Counted from the stretch's first letter, positions 49,501 to 61,768 are shown. The stretch: DNA of 64,000 nt from Rhynchospora pubera (GCA_028095005.1 CM051459.1:42352257-42416256), one strand, 5' to 3'. Program-made: numbers and translations. The notes: generated from the letters alone by a model not told the origin.

Positions 49501-50388
49501 ACCTCAGCCTCTTCTGTTGACGTGGACCAACCAGAAATCGACAAATAAGCGAAACTTTAAAAATCATTAAAAATAGTAGAAAAACTCAGAAAAATTCAAA
49601 TAAAATATCCATAAAATTCTAAAAATCCAAATAAATCAAATTCACTGATATTATGATATAAATATCTGTCAAATTATTGGTCTTTAATATTTTTGAAGTA
49701 TTTTCAATATTAAATAAATTTTGTAAATTTCCAAAGAGATATTAAATAATTTTTTTTAAATTCCAAAATGATTTCAAACTCAATTAAAATCTTTTAACAA
49801 ATCTTCAAAAATAAATATTGAGATTTCAAAGGAAATATATTGAATGTCAAGTATTTTAAAAAATAAACATAAATAAAAATATAAAAAAGAAATTTCAAAA
49901 GTCTAATAAAATAAAAACTAAAAATTGGTAAAACCCAAAGAGAAACTTAAGAAATAAAAGGTCAAAACACCAAACCTCTCCATTTCAAGAACGAAAACTC
50001 TTCAGCAGATCGAAATGTCCTCAATTGGCTCCCCTTAATTAGGTCTGGTACACCAATTGAGTCCGGTTTAAACCAAAAGAAATAAACCCAAAATAAACGT
50101 GAAATCAATAATTTTTTCTTGCCTTTACAAATAATTCTTTAGATCCCTTAATCAGAGGTTCTCGTGAGCGATCACATGGTAATTAACAGTAGGGGCTTGC
50201 GCCTACTGGAAAGAAAGGACCCATGAAAACAATAAACCTCTTTAAGAAGCGACTCGTGTTTTGGTTCTCTTGTCCTTAAGAGATACTTGAACGGAGATCG
50301 AACTTTAGGGGGGTGAATCTAAGACTATGTTCTAATTTTTCGAGAAAACCCATTCCATTCTTCGAGGAATGACGAAAAAGCCGCGACA
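46560..50388 (+). mobile_element. Candidate very long solo LTR (Tat/Ogre-like)
   Basis: The sequence begins tgttgaccc and ends gccgcgaca (TG...CA), with flanks aatat and gatat (four of five match). A TATA box (tatataaag, 47461-47469) is followed about 180 bp later by an aataaa signal (47649-47654), as in an LTR with U3, R and U5. Both outer parts are A-rich with many ccaaaa/aaaatt words, and the middle is more balanced. Length (3.8 kb) would be large but within the range of Tat/Ogre-type gypsy LTRs. Other insertions may lie inside (for example 47830-47990). The open frames (up to 100 codons) have no recognised domain. Confidence 0.45.
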
Positions 50389-50393
50389 GATAT

Positions 50394-51485
50394 ATTATAT
50401 AGAAACTAGGTGCTGGTGTAGCTGCGACAAAATTGAGCGTACTGTGTGTCATATTTTATACCTCTCTCGTGACTGTCAATGTCATAAATTAAATACATTA
50501 ATTACCCGTACTCTGAGTCTCTGAGATAGTGAGATATATATATGAGCTATTAGTTAGCTGCGTTTTGTTGTCATTAGCATTTACTAAAGAAATATTGTCA
50601 TTATTTTTGGGTTCCAATCATGCACCTAAAATTAGTTCCAAGTTGCAAATTGTTTGTTAATAGAAAAGGTTCGCTCTAGACTCATACTATCAAATCATAA
50701 TCACTTAACAATAATTTATTATGACAATCTAAAACTATATTCTTAAATCAAATAATAGTGAAATGATAAAATATATAGCATAGTTCATCAGTTTAGAGTG
50801 GTATCGGACCATACAGATCATATTTATATATTAAAATTTAATTCTAATTAAACTTTATTTTATTGTAAAAAATATTAAGATAAATGATTATCAAGTAATG
50901 TATATTCTTTAACTGCATCTGTCTAGTGAGGAGGGATTACTTGACAATCATATATCTCAATATTAAATATAAATTTGAAATTAAACATTATATAGGTTTG
51001 GTGCTAGTTTTAACATTCATCAAGTGATTTGAATTTTACGCGACAAAAAATTAACGATCCTTGATGAGTCATCAAACTATACTTAAATCGCTGAAGGAAA
51101 CTATTATTAGACTATATACATGTCCTATACCATCCTTACAAATTTATTTTAATGTTTAATATTATTTTATTTATTTAAAATCGTATCTAAAACAATTTAA
51201 AAATATTTTACACTATTATATATTATCAAGTGATCCATCTTCTTTATATATCTATCACATTGAATTATTCCAGAGGACTATCGCTCCTTAATTATTAATT
51301 TATTATTGTTATAAAAATAACTAATATAAGCGATAACGTTTAATATTATAAAGATGGTTGGGTAGACAGCATGTGCAACTAACATTTGACAGCTTTGACG
51401 TTTTGCAAGGGGCTCTTAGTTGCTAAACCCTTGTTGATGGGGATATTCTCTTTCGCTTTACGCTTAATGATCCTATTTGTTGCTC
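50394..51485. other. AT-rich intergenic spacer
   Basis: Very AT-rich; no gene, RNA or element recognised. Confidence 0.4.
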
Positions 51486-51501
51486 TATATAAGTAACTTT
51501 G

Positions 51502-51650
51502 GCAACCGCTGGTTAGTCCAGCTGGTAATGCATCTCTCTTCCTACGGGAAGAGCTGGGGTTCGAGGCCCACTGTTGGAGTGTGGCTGGAAAGTGTGTGTG
51601 CGTGGGGTGTGGGTGCCTACGGGCAGTGATCAAAAAAAAATATATATATA
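51502..51650 (+). mobile_element. tRNA-derived SINE
   Basis: About 150 bp with polymerase III box A-like (tggttagtccagctggtaat) and box B (ggttcgaggcc) promoters at SINE spacing, then a 3' tail of A and (ta)n. Target duplication of about 16 bp: tatataagtaactttg on the left (ending 51501) and on the right (ending 51665). No cloverleaf can be closed beyond the B-box region, so it is not a tRNA gene. Confidence 0.85.
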
Positions 51651-51665
51651 TATATAAGTAACTTT

Positions 51666-52447
51666 GACATGACAGTATGGAGTAAGTCATGGCAAGATTC
51701 TTTGTGGCGGAATATATGTATGTTAAAAAATAGCAAATTGGCTGGTGTTATAACAATAGAACAGGAAGCAGCCACATTGGCCTTACATAACTCGACTGCC
51801 TTCAAAATATATAGCGATGAAATTTGGTGGTGATTACATAAATAGTACGGATAAAAATTTGAACTTTAAGCCTATGTTCAAATCAGGCATATTTGCTCCG
51901 TCATTACTTCTGTTACCATGAGTTTCATGAGCGGCAAATAACTCTATGGCCGGCCATTTCGTTTTTGCGTGCTAGGAATAGGATAACAACATGTCCCACT
52001 TGTATACAATCATTATAGGTAGACACAGTAACACTAACACCTTGAAGACTTTGGAATCTGAAAGGTATATTGACAAGTTAGAACCGGGAAACGGGAGGGG
52101 GATTGTGTGTGTGCTGGGGTTGGGGGCTATAAATAAACGAGAATATTCGGACCGTTTGATTTACTAGTTGCAAAATTTTATGATTAATATTCTGTTCTTT
52201 CCATCTTTTTTTTTAATGTTTTTCTGTTTTCAAATATAAAATGGGCTTTATCTATGGATAGTGGTAAAATTCCTAATTATTTTGTAATGATAATTGATAT
52301 AAATAATCAAAATAAAAAAATAAAATCATTAATATCCCCTGTAATATTTTATATAGTTGTGCAGTAAATTTGGTACAACTTCGGATTTGTTTAGTTGCCA
52401 ATTTAGTGCATGTAAAACTACACTATTTGTTTTCAAATCGCCCTCTC
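51666..52447. other. Intergenic spacer
   Basis: No gene or element recognised. A G-rich stretch lies at 52090-52130. Confidence 0.4.
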
Positions 52448-52450
52448 TAT

Positions 52451-52639
52451 GGCTCCGTTTGGATGCGTTGAGAATAAGGTAGAAAGAAGGAAGAAGGAAA
52501 AAAATTTATTGTGAAGGAGTAAATTTATTGGAAAGTGTGTAATTTTTGTGAAGAGTTTGGATGATTAGAAATAAATTTATTGGTAAAAAGTGATTATTCC
52601 TTATTCTTTATTCCGGGAAGAAGCCATCCAAACGGAGCC
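52451..52639. mobile_element. Tourist-like MITE
   Basis: A 189-bp element with terminal inverted repeats ggctccgtttggat / atccaaacggagcc and a 3-bp flanking repeat tat (52448-52450, 52640-52642). The interior (agtgtgtaatttttgtgaag) is shared with the element at 53988. The inverted-repeat start fits PIF/Harbinger MITEs, although TAT is not their usual TAA/TTA target. Confidence 0.75.
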
Positions 52640-52642
52640 TAT

Positions 52643-53777
52643 AAGATCAGTTATTTTTCAAATTGCACCAAGATAAAAAAATTATCCCTCAAACTAAATA
52701 GAACCCACAAATTTATTTTAAATTTTAATAATTGTTTGATGAATAGTTACAATTGTTAAAAAAATTATTATGAATAGTACATTGCAATTACGTGCTGCAA
52801 CTCTCAGTGTTGCGGGTCATTACTGTTTTTGAAATTTTATTTTGTACACGACTAACCACACAGAATCACCACAGAAATCTAAAAAAAAAGCTGTCCAGAT
52901 CGCGCATAAATATCACTGAACCTAACCGGTCAATACAAGCAAACTCATACTCTGTAAATATCACTGAACCTAACCGGTCAATTTTTTTTTACCCATCTTA
53001 GCACTAATTGAACCAAAAAGGTTGCCTACTGGCTTCAAATAAAAAAAAAGAACAAAAAAGGTAAACAATTAAATCATTAATTAACCTGCATAATGACTTA
53101 TTGAGGTAAAATAATATCGATCGATACTAAAATACATAAATATCACTTATTGACACGGCGAATTCGAAATTCTCACTAGAAATGTCATACTTATAAATTT
53201 ATAATTGCACCATATAACCCCCCCCTTTTTTTTTTTCTTTTCCTTCATTTCATCTAGTCATACTTCCTACATTATCTTATTCTTTCGTTATTTCGTGCCC
53301 ATAACTACAAAATGTAAGAACTTTGAGTAATAATGTTAGAAATTAATGTCCTTAAAAATTAAATAATGTGCAAGATCGCAATAAAGTGGGTTTGTTTACT
53401 GACTGGAAAACGGTTTGAATTTCCAATATCAAACTTCCTAGGATTTAGTCGCTTTTTATCATTGAGCTGATATTACAAGTGATTTATTCTTTCCATTTTA
53501 AATTTACGGATTAAATCATAAATAAAAATTTTGCGATTTTAATTTAAAAGAATGGGCGTCTACTGATTTCTACTAAGGAAAATATAAAATATAAACTTTT
53601 GACTTATGAAACTGATAGTTGGTAAACTAAAGCGCGACAGGTCAATTTGTAGGTTTAGGAAAAGATTAATTATAGAGGACCTCAAAAGAATATATATCTA
53701 GCGTTTGAAACAGTAGTCAATCAATTATTAGGATTTGATTTCCCAACTAACAATCTATATAACTTTAAAAACTAACT
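52643..53777. other. AT-rich spacer with a 48-bp direct duplication
   Basis: A segment containing atcactgaacctaaccggtc occurs at 52907-52934 and again at 52955-52982. Otherwise nothing recognised. Confidence 0.4.
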
Positions 53778-53784
53778 AAGTCAA

Positions 53785-53947
53785 CTAGGATTTGAGAACC
53801 AGCTCTTGGTCTAGTGGTAAAGAACAATGCACCTTGACTTCTTGAGTGAAAGGTTGCAGGTTCGAAATCCGGCTGAATGATCTTTCATAGACATTTAATT
53901 TAAAAAATAAGTTGGGTGGCTTAGACCTCCAATTTATCTTAAAAAAA
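53785..53947 (+). mobile_element. tRNA-derived SINE, second family (plus-strand copy)
   Basis: Box A-like ttggtctagtggtaaagaac and box B ggttcgaaatcc are followed by a T/A-rich body and an oligo-A tail (ttatctt then A9). A short target repeat aagtcaa is at 53778-53784 and 53948-53954. A copy of the same family lies on the - strand at 62719-62862. Confidence 0.8.
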
Positions 53948-53987
53948 AAGTCAAACCATGTAACAAAGCATCGGACCTAGGGGCTAG

Positions 53988-54122
53988 GGCTACCTTTGGA
54001 TAAGGTGTGGGAAGAAGTGAGAAGAAGTATTGGGAAGTGTGTAACTTTGTGAAGAGTTTGGATTGTTTATAATAAATTTATTTTCTTCTTTCCTTCTTTC
54101 CAAATGGAATCCAAACGGAGCC
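53988..54122. mobile_element. Short Tourist-like MITE related to the one at 52451
   Basis: A 135-bp element with ends ggctacctttggat and atccaaacggagcc, flanked by tag (53985-53987 and 54123-54125). It shares gggaagtgtgtaa...gtgaagagtttggat with the element at 52451, so it is a deleted member of the same family. Confidence 0.68.
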
Positions 54123-54125
54123 TAG

Positions 54126-54542
54126 TTGAAAATGCATTACTATTTTTAAATCATGTTTATTATTTTTTTTGGGGACCATTGAACATTTTTTTCAGCCATA
54201 ATTTTTTTTTTTTGGTCTTCAACGATCAATAACTAGTGTACCTTGGGTGTCCCCCTAAATGTTTCTACTCTAAAAAGAGTTGAATCCTCAATCAAATTAT
54301 AAAAAAGTTGATGAAATTCAAAGTCAAATAACTAACCAATTCATAGGCATATCAAGTAATAAAATTATATAGAGTTCAACAAAATTTTCAGTTCAGTCTA
54401 ATTTCAGATTGCACTAAATATAGTTTGGTTCTAAGCTAATCTAAAAATTATAAAAAAATCCATAATTTTTTGGTCAATTACCATTAAATTAAATTAAACA
54501 CACTTGTTAGAATAATGTTAGGCATTAATTCCTTGCACAGGA
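54126..54542. other. AT-rich spacer
   Basis: Nothing recognised. Confidence 0.4.
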
Positions 54543-54650
54543 TTTTTTTTTTTTTAAATTTTTTGGAAGGCTAGATGGCAATTGCCAACTAGAAAATTTC
54601 ATTAAACAAAGCAAGCTACAAAATATTTTATCACCTAAATAGGACGATGC
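54543..54650 (-). mobile_element. Possible 3' end of a LINE, minus strand
   Basis: On the - strand, gcttgctttgtttaatgaaa and a palindromic segment, ctagttggcaattgccatct, precede an A-rich tail (poly-T here at about 54543-54556). This looks like the tail of a plant LINE with a 3' hairpin. No reverse-transcriptase sequence or target duplication was found, so the right edge is arbitrary. Confidence 0.3.
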
Positions 54651-56389
54651 GAAGAGAAGTAGATTTTAGTTTACATACATCTTTTTGTAGATGAATTAGA
54701 GGCAAAAGTCATGGGAACTTAATTATCAGATAACCTATTAATATGAGATGACATATTAGTGCGAATAATATGACAATTACAATTTCATTTTTTTCGGTGG
54801 CATTTCCAACAAATTTAATAATGAATAAACCAAATTAACTAGGACCCAATTAATTATGATTCGTACACAATGCATTGTTCACATATAACAATTTCAGTAT
54901 TTCACTTATCAAGGATCAATGGATAACAACTCAGAGCTCAAATGCAATTATTTTAGATTGAATTCCAAACTAATATTGGAAACTGCTCATTGCTGATCCA
55001 ACGGATCATTTAAAGCTATGGCTAGCATGACTTAAGTCGTCACGGTTTACTCAACTTTGCAAGCATGCGGTAGAGGACTTCCAATGTTTCGTTATGTGAT
55101 GCACATCATATACAATGATATGAGCATAATTTATTTTCATATTATTTTACTAAATAAAGTTTTTGGCATTATATACCAGGTGCATAAACATATATATGGA
55201 ACTAAATGCCAAACTTCCTAAGTTACATGTAAAACATCGTTCATAGGGAATTTTGTGATTTTTTTTTTTGGTGAGGAATCAACTCACACAATCCAATAGT
55301 TAGCTAAAATTAAATTTTAAAAATGGTAACTCTCAGTTGCTAGGTTTGCATAACTAGTCATTAATTTGAATGCATATAGTCTTTTTAAAATTTAAATAAT
55401 TGAAATAAAAAAAGTAAATTATCCAGATATACATATTAGTAAAAACTAAAGAGACATATATACATATATATTCTTTTGAGACAGAAGTTATGAAAGGAAG
55501 AACTTAAAGCATCTAGATCGTAAAAAAGTCAATGGCACTAATCTACCAACCTATAATTTCAACGAACTTTACGACTCCAAAGCATGTTATTTTCTCATCA
55601 TTCACCCAAAAAAGTAGCCACTTTTTCCTTTCTCTGAAGTCGTTTCCTTTATATATCGTTATTACTTTTCCTCAAGCTATACCCTTCCCATGCAATGATG
55701 GATCGATAAAACAGGATTTAATTAGGATCTTCTTCTAGAATTAGTCAAAATTGGAATCTATTCTGAGAGCCTACATATATTATAAAAAAATTTGTACTAG
55801 ATTTTTGTACGGACATAGTGACATACGTTTACATAAACACAATTTGAAAAAAATATATATCTAAATAAGAATTCGCAGCTTCAGAAGCATCAAATCGTTA
55901 TTATGTCAATATTTTTTTACATAGACGGGAACCCTAGTATTCTAGAAGGAAACCTTGTAGAGCAATCGGATAAAAATCAGCATGAACCTTTTGAAAAATC
56001 CAAACTGAGCTATATTCTAAGATCTCAATCATCACACAGTAGAACGATCCAACCAGGTTGCTCGCACTATACATGAACCTTTCTCTGACCCAATCACTCA
56101 ACCAGAAAGTCTTGAAATTGGATTTTTTTTGGTAGTATTGAGCATTAACAATCAGCCAAGGCCTCAGTTATTTTGGATTTGCTAACTTATAAGCGAGTTT
56201 CACATTTTATTTTTGAAAAACTCTTCTTCTTCTTCTTCTTTTTTTTTTTTTGTTTTTTTGAAGAGATCCTCAGTTCAAAACTTTTTCATTTTTTCGGAAA
56301 TTAATGTACACCTTCGTAGATTAATTTCTAACTGTGGTTTAGAGCCGTGAACTTCACTAAAGATTCGTTATTCTCTCTCTGTTATTTTT
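54651..56389. other. Intergenic spacer
   Basis: AT-rich. The small open frames (for example 55532-55738) show no recognisable domain. It contains a (ctt)n/poly-T tract at about 56221-56260. Confidence 0.4.
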
Positions 56390-56392
56390 TAT

Positions 56393-56885
56393 CACTACGG
56401 GAAAAAGGACCTTCTGTAACGGCACTTCTGTAACGGTTTTTGAAATAACCGTTACAGAATAGTGAGGCATTAGGCGGGAAAATTGGTGCCACAAATCTGT
56501 AACGGTTATTATGAAACAACCGTAATAACATTTCCGTCATGGTCAGGAAAAAAACGCATCAACCTTCTGTAACGGTTGTTGGATAATAACCGTTACAGAT
56601 TTATTATATTCTGTAACGGTTATTATCCAACAACCGTTACAGATATGAAAAAAAGAAATATATAAATATCAACCATCTTCTGTAACGGTTATTAGTAAAT
56701 AACCGTTACAGAAGGTTAACGTTTTTTTTTTATTTTTTATTGATTTTGTAACGGTTATTTACTAAAAACCGTTATAGATCTGTAACGGTTATTAGACATT
56801 CTGTAACGGGGGCTACTGTAACGTTACGTGTACCGTTACAAATGCCTTTTATTAACCATTACAGAAGTCGAAATTTCGCGTAGTG
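56393..56885. mobile_element. Non-autonomous CACTA (En/Spm) element
   Basis: A 493-bp element starting cactacgggaaa and ending tttcgcgtagtg, flanked by a perfect 3-bp duplication tat (56390-56392, 56886-56888). These are the defining marks of CACTA transposons. The interior is built of tctgtaacggttatt and its complement, arranged as several palindromes that act as subterminal repeats. It has no coding capacity. Confidence 0.9.
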
Positions 56886-56888
56886 TAT

Positions 56889-57762
56889 TTTTATTTTTTT
56901 TTGAAAATAGCTATCCAAAATAAGGTACACTATACTTTACTTTACCCAATCAGGTGCGGAACAAAGATTAGAGTATAGAGTAGACCGAGTCGGAACTTCA
57001 ATTGAATTTTAATAACTTGGAATTTAAATATTAGAGCAGGTCAAATACATCCGATAATTGTATTAACACTAAAACTAGCTTTTTCTTTGACATACGAGGC
57101 AAAAATTTTATTATCAATCATGTCTTATATTCATTATGCGTAAAAGAACAGTAAAAAAATGAGGATTAATTAAGTACAAACTTCATTTTTCGTATTTGAT
57201 GCAGGTTAATCATATTAAACTGGCGAGCAAGCTCCAGAAGAATCGCCCCGATGACAAATTTTTTCCTTTCTGAAATCAGAACTACATTACTATTGCGTAA
57301 ACCAAATTGTGCTCTTGGCTCTTGCTAGAATCTCATCAAACGGAAAGAATATTCGATTTTTCCATTTTGTGTTACCGGAATTTCTCTTACAATCGACGCT
57401 TTCTTTACACAATAATCCAATCTTTTAAGATTACTCGTCTTAGTAGCGAGGTAAATCAATATGTTAAAAATTTACATGCGGGATATATAGTCTCAAGATA
57501 TCTATATGTATATTAATCAATTAAAAGTCACAGAGTGAACCGTAAATTTAGTATTGTACATTCTAAATGTATTAAGTAACATATACTATATATATTACAT
57601 TATTAATTGTTACCTAAAAGAGAGAATATATAAAAACCAACAAAAAAATTTGCAAAATGCTAATGCAATATTCCCATGTGCCGCATGTATGAGCTTGATT
57701 ATTAGCTAACACAAATCAAAGAAATAACATAAACTCAACAACCAGTTCATGGTACTAGTTCC
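56889..57762. other. Downstream region of the MYB gene
   Basis: AT-rich sequence that would include the MYB 3' UTR on the - strand (approaching 57762). No other gene recognised; the short open frame 57307-57516 has no known motif. Confidence 0.4.
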
Positions 57763-58939
57763 CTATTGTATGCCAAGGTGCACTTGTTCATCCACTGGAC
57801 CACACAACTGTTGCATTTCTTGGAGACTTGGAGTCATGCTAGGAAACATCAATTCACTTACCTCATTACTCCAACTAGTGCTAATTTCACCATATAGCCC
57901 ATCCAAGCCTTCTAATTTAACTTGGTTGAAATTGAACATCTCATCTAGCTCTGATGGATATGTTACTACTGACCCAATTAAACTGCTCGCCAATGACATT
58001 TGATTGGATGCCATTTTGTGGTACAATGGCATGCTGATCTCGGACCAACTTGTGGTGCTGCTCTGACTCGAGCTTCCTTCAGCCTTGATAGAAACATGAG
58101 AAAGGTTGTTGTTCGCGTAGGTCTTCTTACCTTCTTGCTTTACATTGCGGCTCTGATTTGGCAATTGTTTGCCAATTAGCTTCTTCTTTAGCCTAGTGTT
58201 CCAGTAGTTCTTTATATCATTATCAGTTCGACCAGGAAGTTGTGCAGCTATGATAGACCACCTGTACATACATACATTTTCTTTTGAATAAATTATAGTA
58301 TATTTATATGAAACCATGAAGCAATATGAGAATAATTCACCGCATAACATATATTGTAGGTGGCTAGGTGCACATCAGGATAGAAATAGACGAACCTACT
58401 GCCAATGCTTATGTATAGGCTTAGAATGATTCTATCTTCTTCTTCAGAGAAACCACCATGCTTAATGTTCGGTCGAAGATAATTCAACCAGCGGAGACGG
58501 CAACTTTTACCACATCTCTTAAGCCCTGATGAATCAGATGAAAAGGGATACTCAACATAAATTATTCACATCACCGAAAGAAAGATATTTAGGAAATCGG
58601 TTAGTCTGTTGCTACTTGGAATATATGTTAGCTTCTGGTGCATTTTTGCCCCAATTTGGTTACTATCTCTTCTTTTGAAACAGCTCAAATTCCTTGAACA
58701 AATTCCCACAAAATGCTTAGCTTGATAAAGATTGTCGAAGAAAATGCAAAGGAACAATATTGAAAGAAGTAACAACTGAATGAATGAAACCATATATATG
58801 TACCTATCTTTTGTGGGAGAGCAATCCAGTTACCACCGGTACCAGATTTTTCGATATAAGATTTGAGCTTTGCATCTTCTTCAGGGGACCATGGTCCTTT
58901 TTTGACATTTGCTTTGTCACAACAAGGAGCTCTTCCCAT
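57763..58939 (-). CDS. R2R3-MYB transcription factor (RAX/MYB36/MYB68/MYB87 clade)
   Basis: Three exons on the - strand: 58804-58939, 58396-58525 and 57763-58261, with GT-AG introns of 278 and 134 bp at the usual R2R3-MYB positions. The exons total 765 nt, 254 residues plus TAG. The protein starts MGRAPCCDKANVKKGPWSPE. R2 spans about 14-64 with Trp17, Trp38 and Trp58; R3 spans about 66-115 with Phe71 in the first position, Trp90 and Trp109 (AAQLPGRTDNDIKNYWNTR). The extra residues GTGGNWIALPQKIG are typical of subgroup 14. The bHLH-binding signature is absent. The family binds DNA in the nucleus; members control axillary meristems, root differentiation and Casparian strip genes. Which of these applies cannot be told from the sequence. 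The C-terminal half is short, polar and Ser-rich with no motif I recognise. Confidence 0.94.
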
Positions 58940-60234
58940 ATTTGACAGAGGATGAGAGAGCTTGAACCTGAAGAGAAAGGGTTTAAGAGGAGGATCAGAG
59001 AATAAATAAGAAATGAAGAAGGGGACGTCTGTTATCTAAGTTTTCTTTTTTTTTTTTTAACTAAAAAAAATATTCCTTTCTAATTGTCTCTCTTGGACTA
59101 GAGTAAAATTCCTATCATAGAGCCATCACTATTGGGGGCCCTGCCACACTTCTGTGTTTGCCTTTGCTTGAGATGATACTAATTTGTTTTTGGTGTTAAA
59201 AATTTTAAAAAAATATTCAAGTATTTCGGTGGACTTAAGGGTGGTTTAGATAGACATTCATGATTCATAAATCATAAGCAACTAGGCTTAATGTATACCG
59301 TATCAGCCAAACTAGTTGGTGGGAAACAGCACTTTTTAAACATATTAATGGATAGCCCGCAAATAATATGCTATCTGTACGTACTCTTACAGAAAAAATT
59401 AATATGCCATTTGCTTACTGAAGAACATAATGTATTAATCATTTAATTGTAAATATAAGTATGTGCGGATCATAATTAAGTGCGATGTTGCAGACGTGCA
59501 TTTAAATTGTACAATCCTTGGCTAGCCATATCGCAATTTCTTTTCCAGAAATTATGAACCTTAATTAGATCTGATATTTAGGCACCAGGCACCATCTTAT
59601 ATAGTGTGCAGCTTATTTTATGGTACAGCCAAATTGGAGGCGGTCGTCCCTGGTTAAGTGCTTCATATATATAAACAACCATGGAATTAATAACGGTCAA
59701 TGCTATATGAAGGAAGGAGCTGATAATTAATGAGGCATGCAGAGTTAACTGAAAATAAGAATGCTACAATCGTACCGTACTAAAGGGAATTCAGCATGCC
59801 ATGAATACATGAACCTTAAATGTATCTTTAAAACTCTGTATAAGGTTAGCCACTGCCACTACCACACCTAGCCACTCTTTATGTTAGGCACATCCGTTTA
59901 TGTTCGAAATTCGTTGTTTACTATTAAATTAATTGAAAGCTTTAATTCTCTTCTAATGCAAAAAAAAAAAAAAACAGAAAAATGTAAGACAATATTGCAA
60001 TAACAGCCATTCAAGTTATAATCTTGCATTCTTTTATCATTAGTTTCTCTTGGCACCACAAATTATCTATTTGATACAATAGTTATCATATGGTAATGGA
60101 ATTAGTATAACACCGATCAGCCGATATTGTAACGCAAAATCTTGGATTTTGGAACTTATAAATATAACCGTTGTACTAAACGTCTCTAGGTTTGTCGATT
60201 ACAAAACAATATCATTAAACATTTAACAATTTTC
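58940..60234. other. Upstream region of the MYB gene and intergenic spacer
   Basis: The first 100 bases upstream of the ATG (on the - strand) are CT-rich, like a 5' UTR. Beyond that I see AT-rich spacer with no gene or clear element. Confidence 0.4.
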
Positions 60235-61565
60235 TTTGAGTTTTATAGGAAGAATGTGCAAAGTTCGAAGACTTGGATAAAAACTATGTGCAAGATCAAG
60301 ATCAAGTCATTAGAGAGCTTATAGGCTAGTTTAGAATTTAATAGAAGGTTTACTTTAATCATTTTATCCTTAAAATGGTCTAGTTAGCAGAAAAGCTCAA
60401 GAACTCAGTATTTTTCTAAATCTCAGGACCAGTGCGTCGTGTAACGCAACAGTGGGTTACACAACGCACCAGTGAGTTGTGTAACGCAATATTGGGTCAC
60501 ACAACGCACCAGTTTGTGCAGTTTTCTCCTTTAACAGACACAGTACGTTACACAACGAGAGGGTCATGTAACGCACTAGCTGCATCATACAACGCAATTT
60601 ATGCGTCGTGCAACGCAATTTTCTCAAATCAAGCCAGAACGTTGTATAACGCACTGAAGCGTTGTACAACTTTCCTTTGTTTTTTCTCTGGCCTTTTTCA
60701 CTCACTTTTCCTATTCATTTAATGTCATTTAATGTTGCGTTGCACAACGGGTGGTCCGCGTCGTATAACGCGCCTGACAGCTCAAACAACTAGTTTATCC
60801 GTTTTGTTTTATTATAACGGTCGTCTAGTGCGTCATACAACGCAATATTGGGTCGTGTAACGCACTGCCAACGGATAGTTTGTTTTCTTTGTTTTATTAT
60901 AACGGCTATCTGTGGGTCGTGTAACGCAATATTGCGTTGTGTAACGCACAACAGAAAATTGAGTTGTTTTGCAGCTTTTGACGAGCTCTATTTATATCCA
61001 CCCCTTGTTCTCTCTCTTCAGAGAGCTCAGTCTTGCAAAATTTGTCCAGAATAAAGCTTTTGAGCACAGGGGTACTCTCCCACTTGAGCTTTTCATAGCT
61101 AAACCATTTTGAGAGATTTAGTAGCCTCAAACACCACCACCCCGACATTGTCGTTAGGTGTAGGTTGGAATAGGTTGAGAGCTCTTCTCCTTTGAGGCTG
61201 TTGTGTCATTTGAGTTAGGCCGATCCACCTCGAGTGTCATTGTGACGAGGTGATTCGGTTCGAAGTTGTAGACCCGTTCTTATTGGAATTGAACGGAGCG
61301 CGCCCTTTGGTGGTAGCGAAACTCCTGGAGACGTACGACTAAGGCTAGCTTCTTCTAGCGGGTCGGAACTCCGTAATCATACCGAGTGTTCAATTTCTCT
61401 CTCTCTTTCTTTCTTTATTATCTTGCTATACTTGAATTGCTTGTGTGCTTGCTTGTATTAGGTACCAATTGAATTGTGTTAGGGTAGTCCTTGCCAAACC
61501 GGTCCAAAACCATAATTGCTTCCGCTAAACCTTAATTAAGCCGCTTCCTTTAGGTACAACAATAA
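60235..61565 (+). mobile_element. Sirevirus/Copia-like LTR (probably solo), edges uncertain
   Basis: It has a TATA box (ctatttatatcc, 60988-60999), an aataaa signal (61050-61055) and a U5-like stretch (about 61150-61560) with the layout of Sirevirus LTRs as I remember them. Upstream, the U3 part is packed with repeated taacgca/caacgca motifs. No internal region or polyprotein follows, so it is probably a solo or truncated LTR. I could not fix the TG...CA ends or a 5-bp duplication; both edges may be off by 100 bp or more. Confidence 0.5.
60432..60952 (+). repeat. Spaced (g/t)(a/c)taacgca-type motif array
   Basis: Thirteen copies of aacgc, mostly within gtgtaacgca or acacaacgca. The first four lie exactly 20 bp apart (60443, 60463, 60483, 60503), and others are at about 20-21 bp (60570, 60591, 60612). 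Several are preceded by gcgtcgt or gggtca so that each unit is nearly palindromic. Confidence 0.85.
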
Positions 61566-61768
61566 CTGATGCGACCGTATATTAAAATTTTGCAAGAAAC
61601 TAATTAAATTCTGTCTTTTCTAGCATTTTTAAAATCAGTGGATCTTTTTCTACACAAAAGAGAGTAAGAAAAATAAAATTTAATTGTATATATAAGATTT
61701 TGATTGAAAGATCGAATTGAGCAACTCACCAGTTGTTTGAATTTTAAAAATTCGAGATTTGAACCATA

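Noticed and set aside
51502..51600. A tRNA gene
   Set aside because: Box A and box B are present, but the acceptor stem and cloverleaf do not close. A target duplication and A/TA tail show that it is a SINE.
53797..53880. A second tRNA gene
   Set aside because: Same reasons: degenerate arms, an A tail and a second dispersed copy at 62719 point to a SINE.
60129..61575. Exact LTR ends for the Sirevirus-like element
   Set aside because: I tried several TG...CA pairs (for example from 60129), but none gave a matching 5-bp duplication, so only approximate edges are given.
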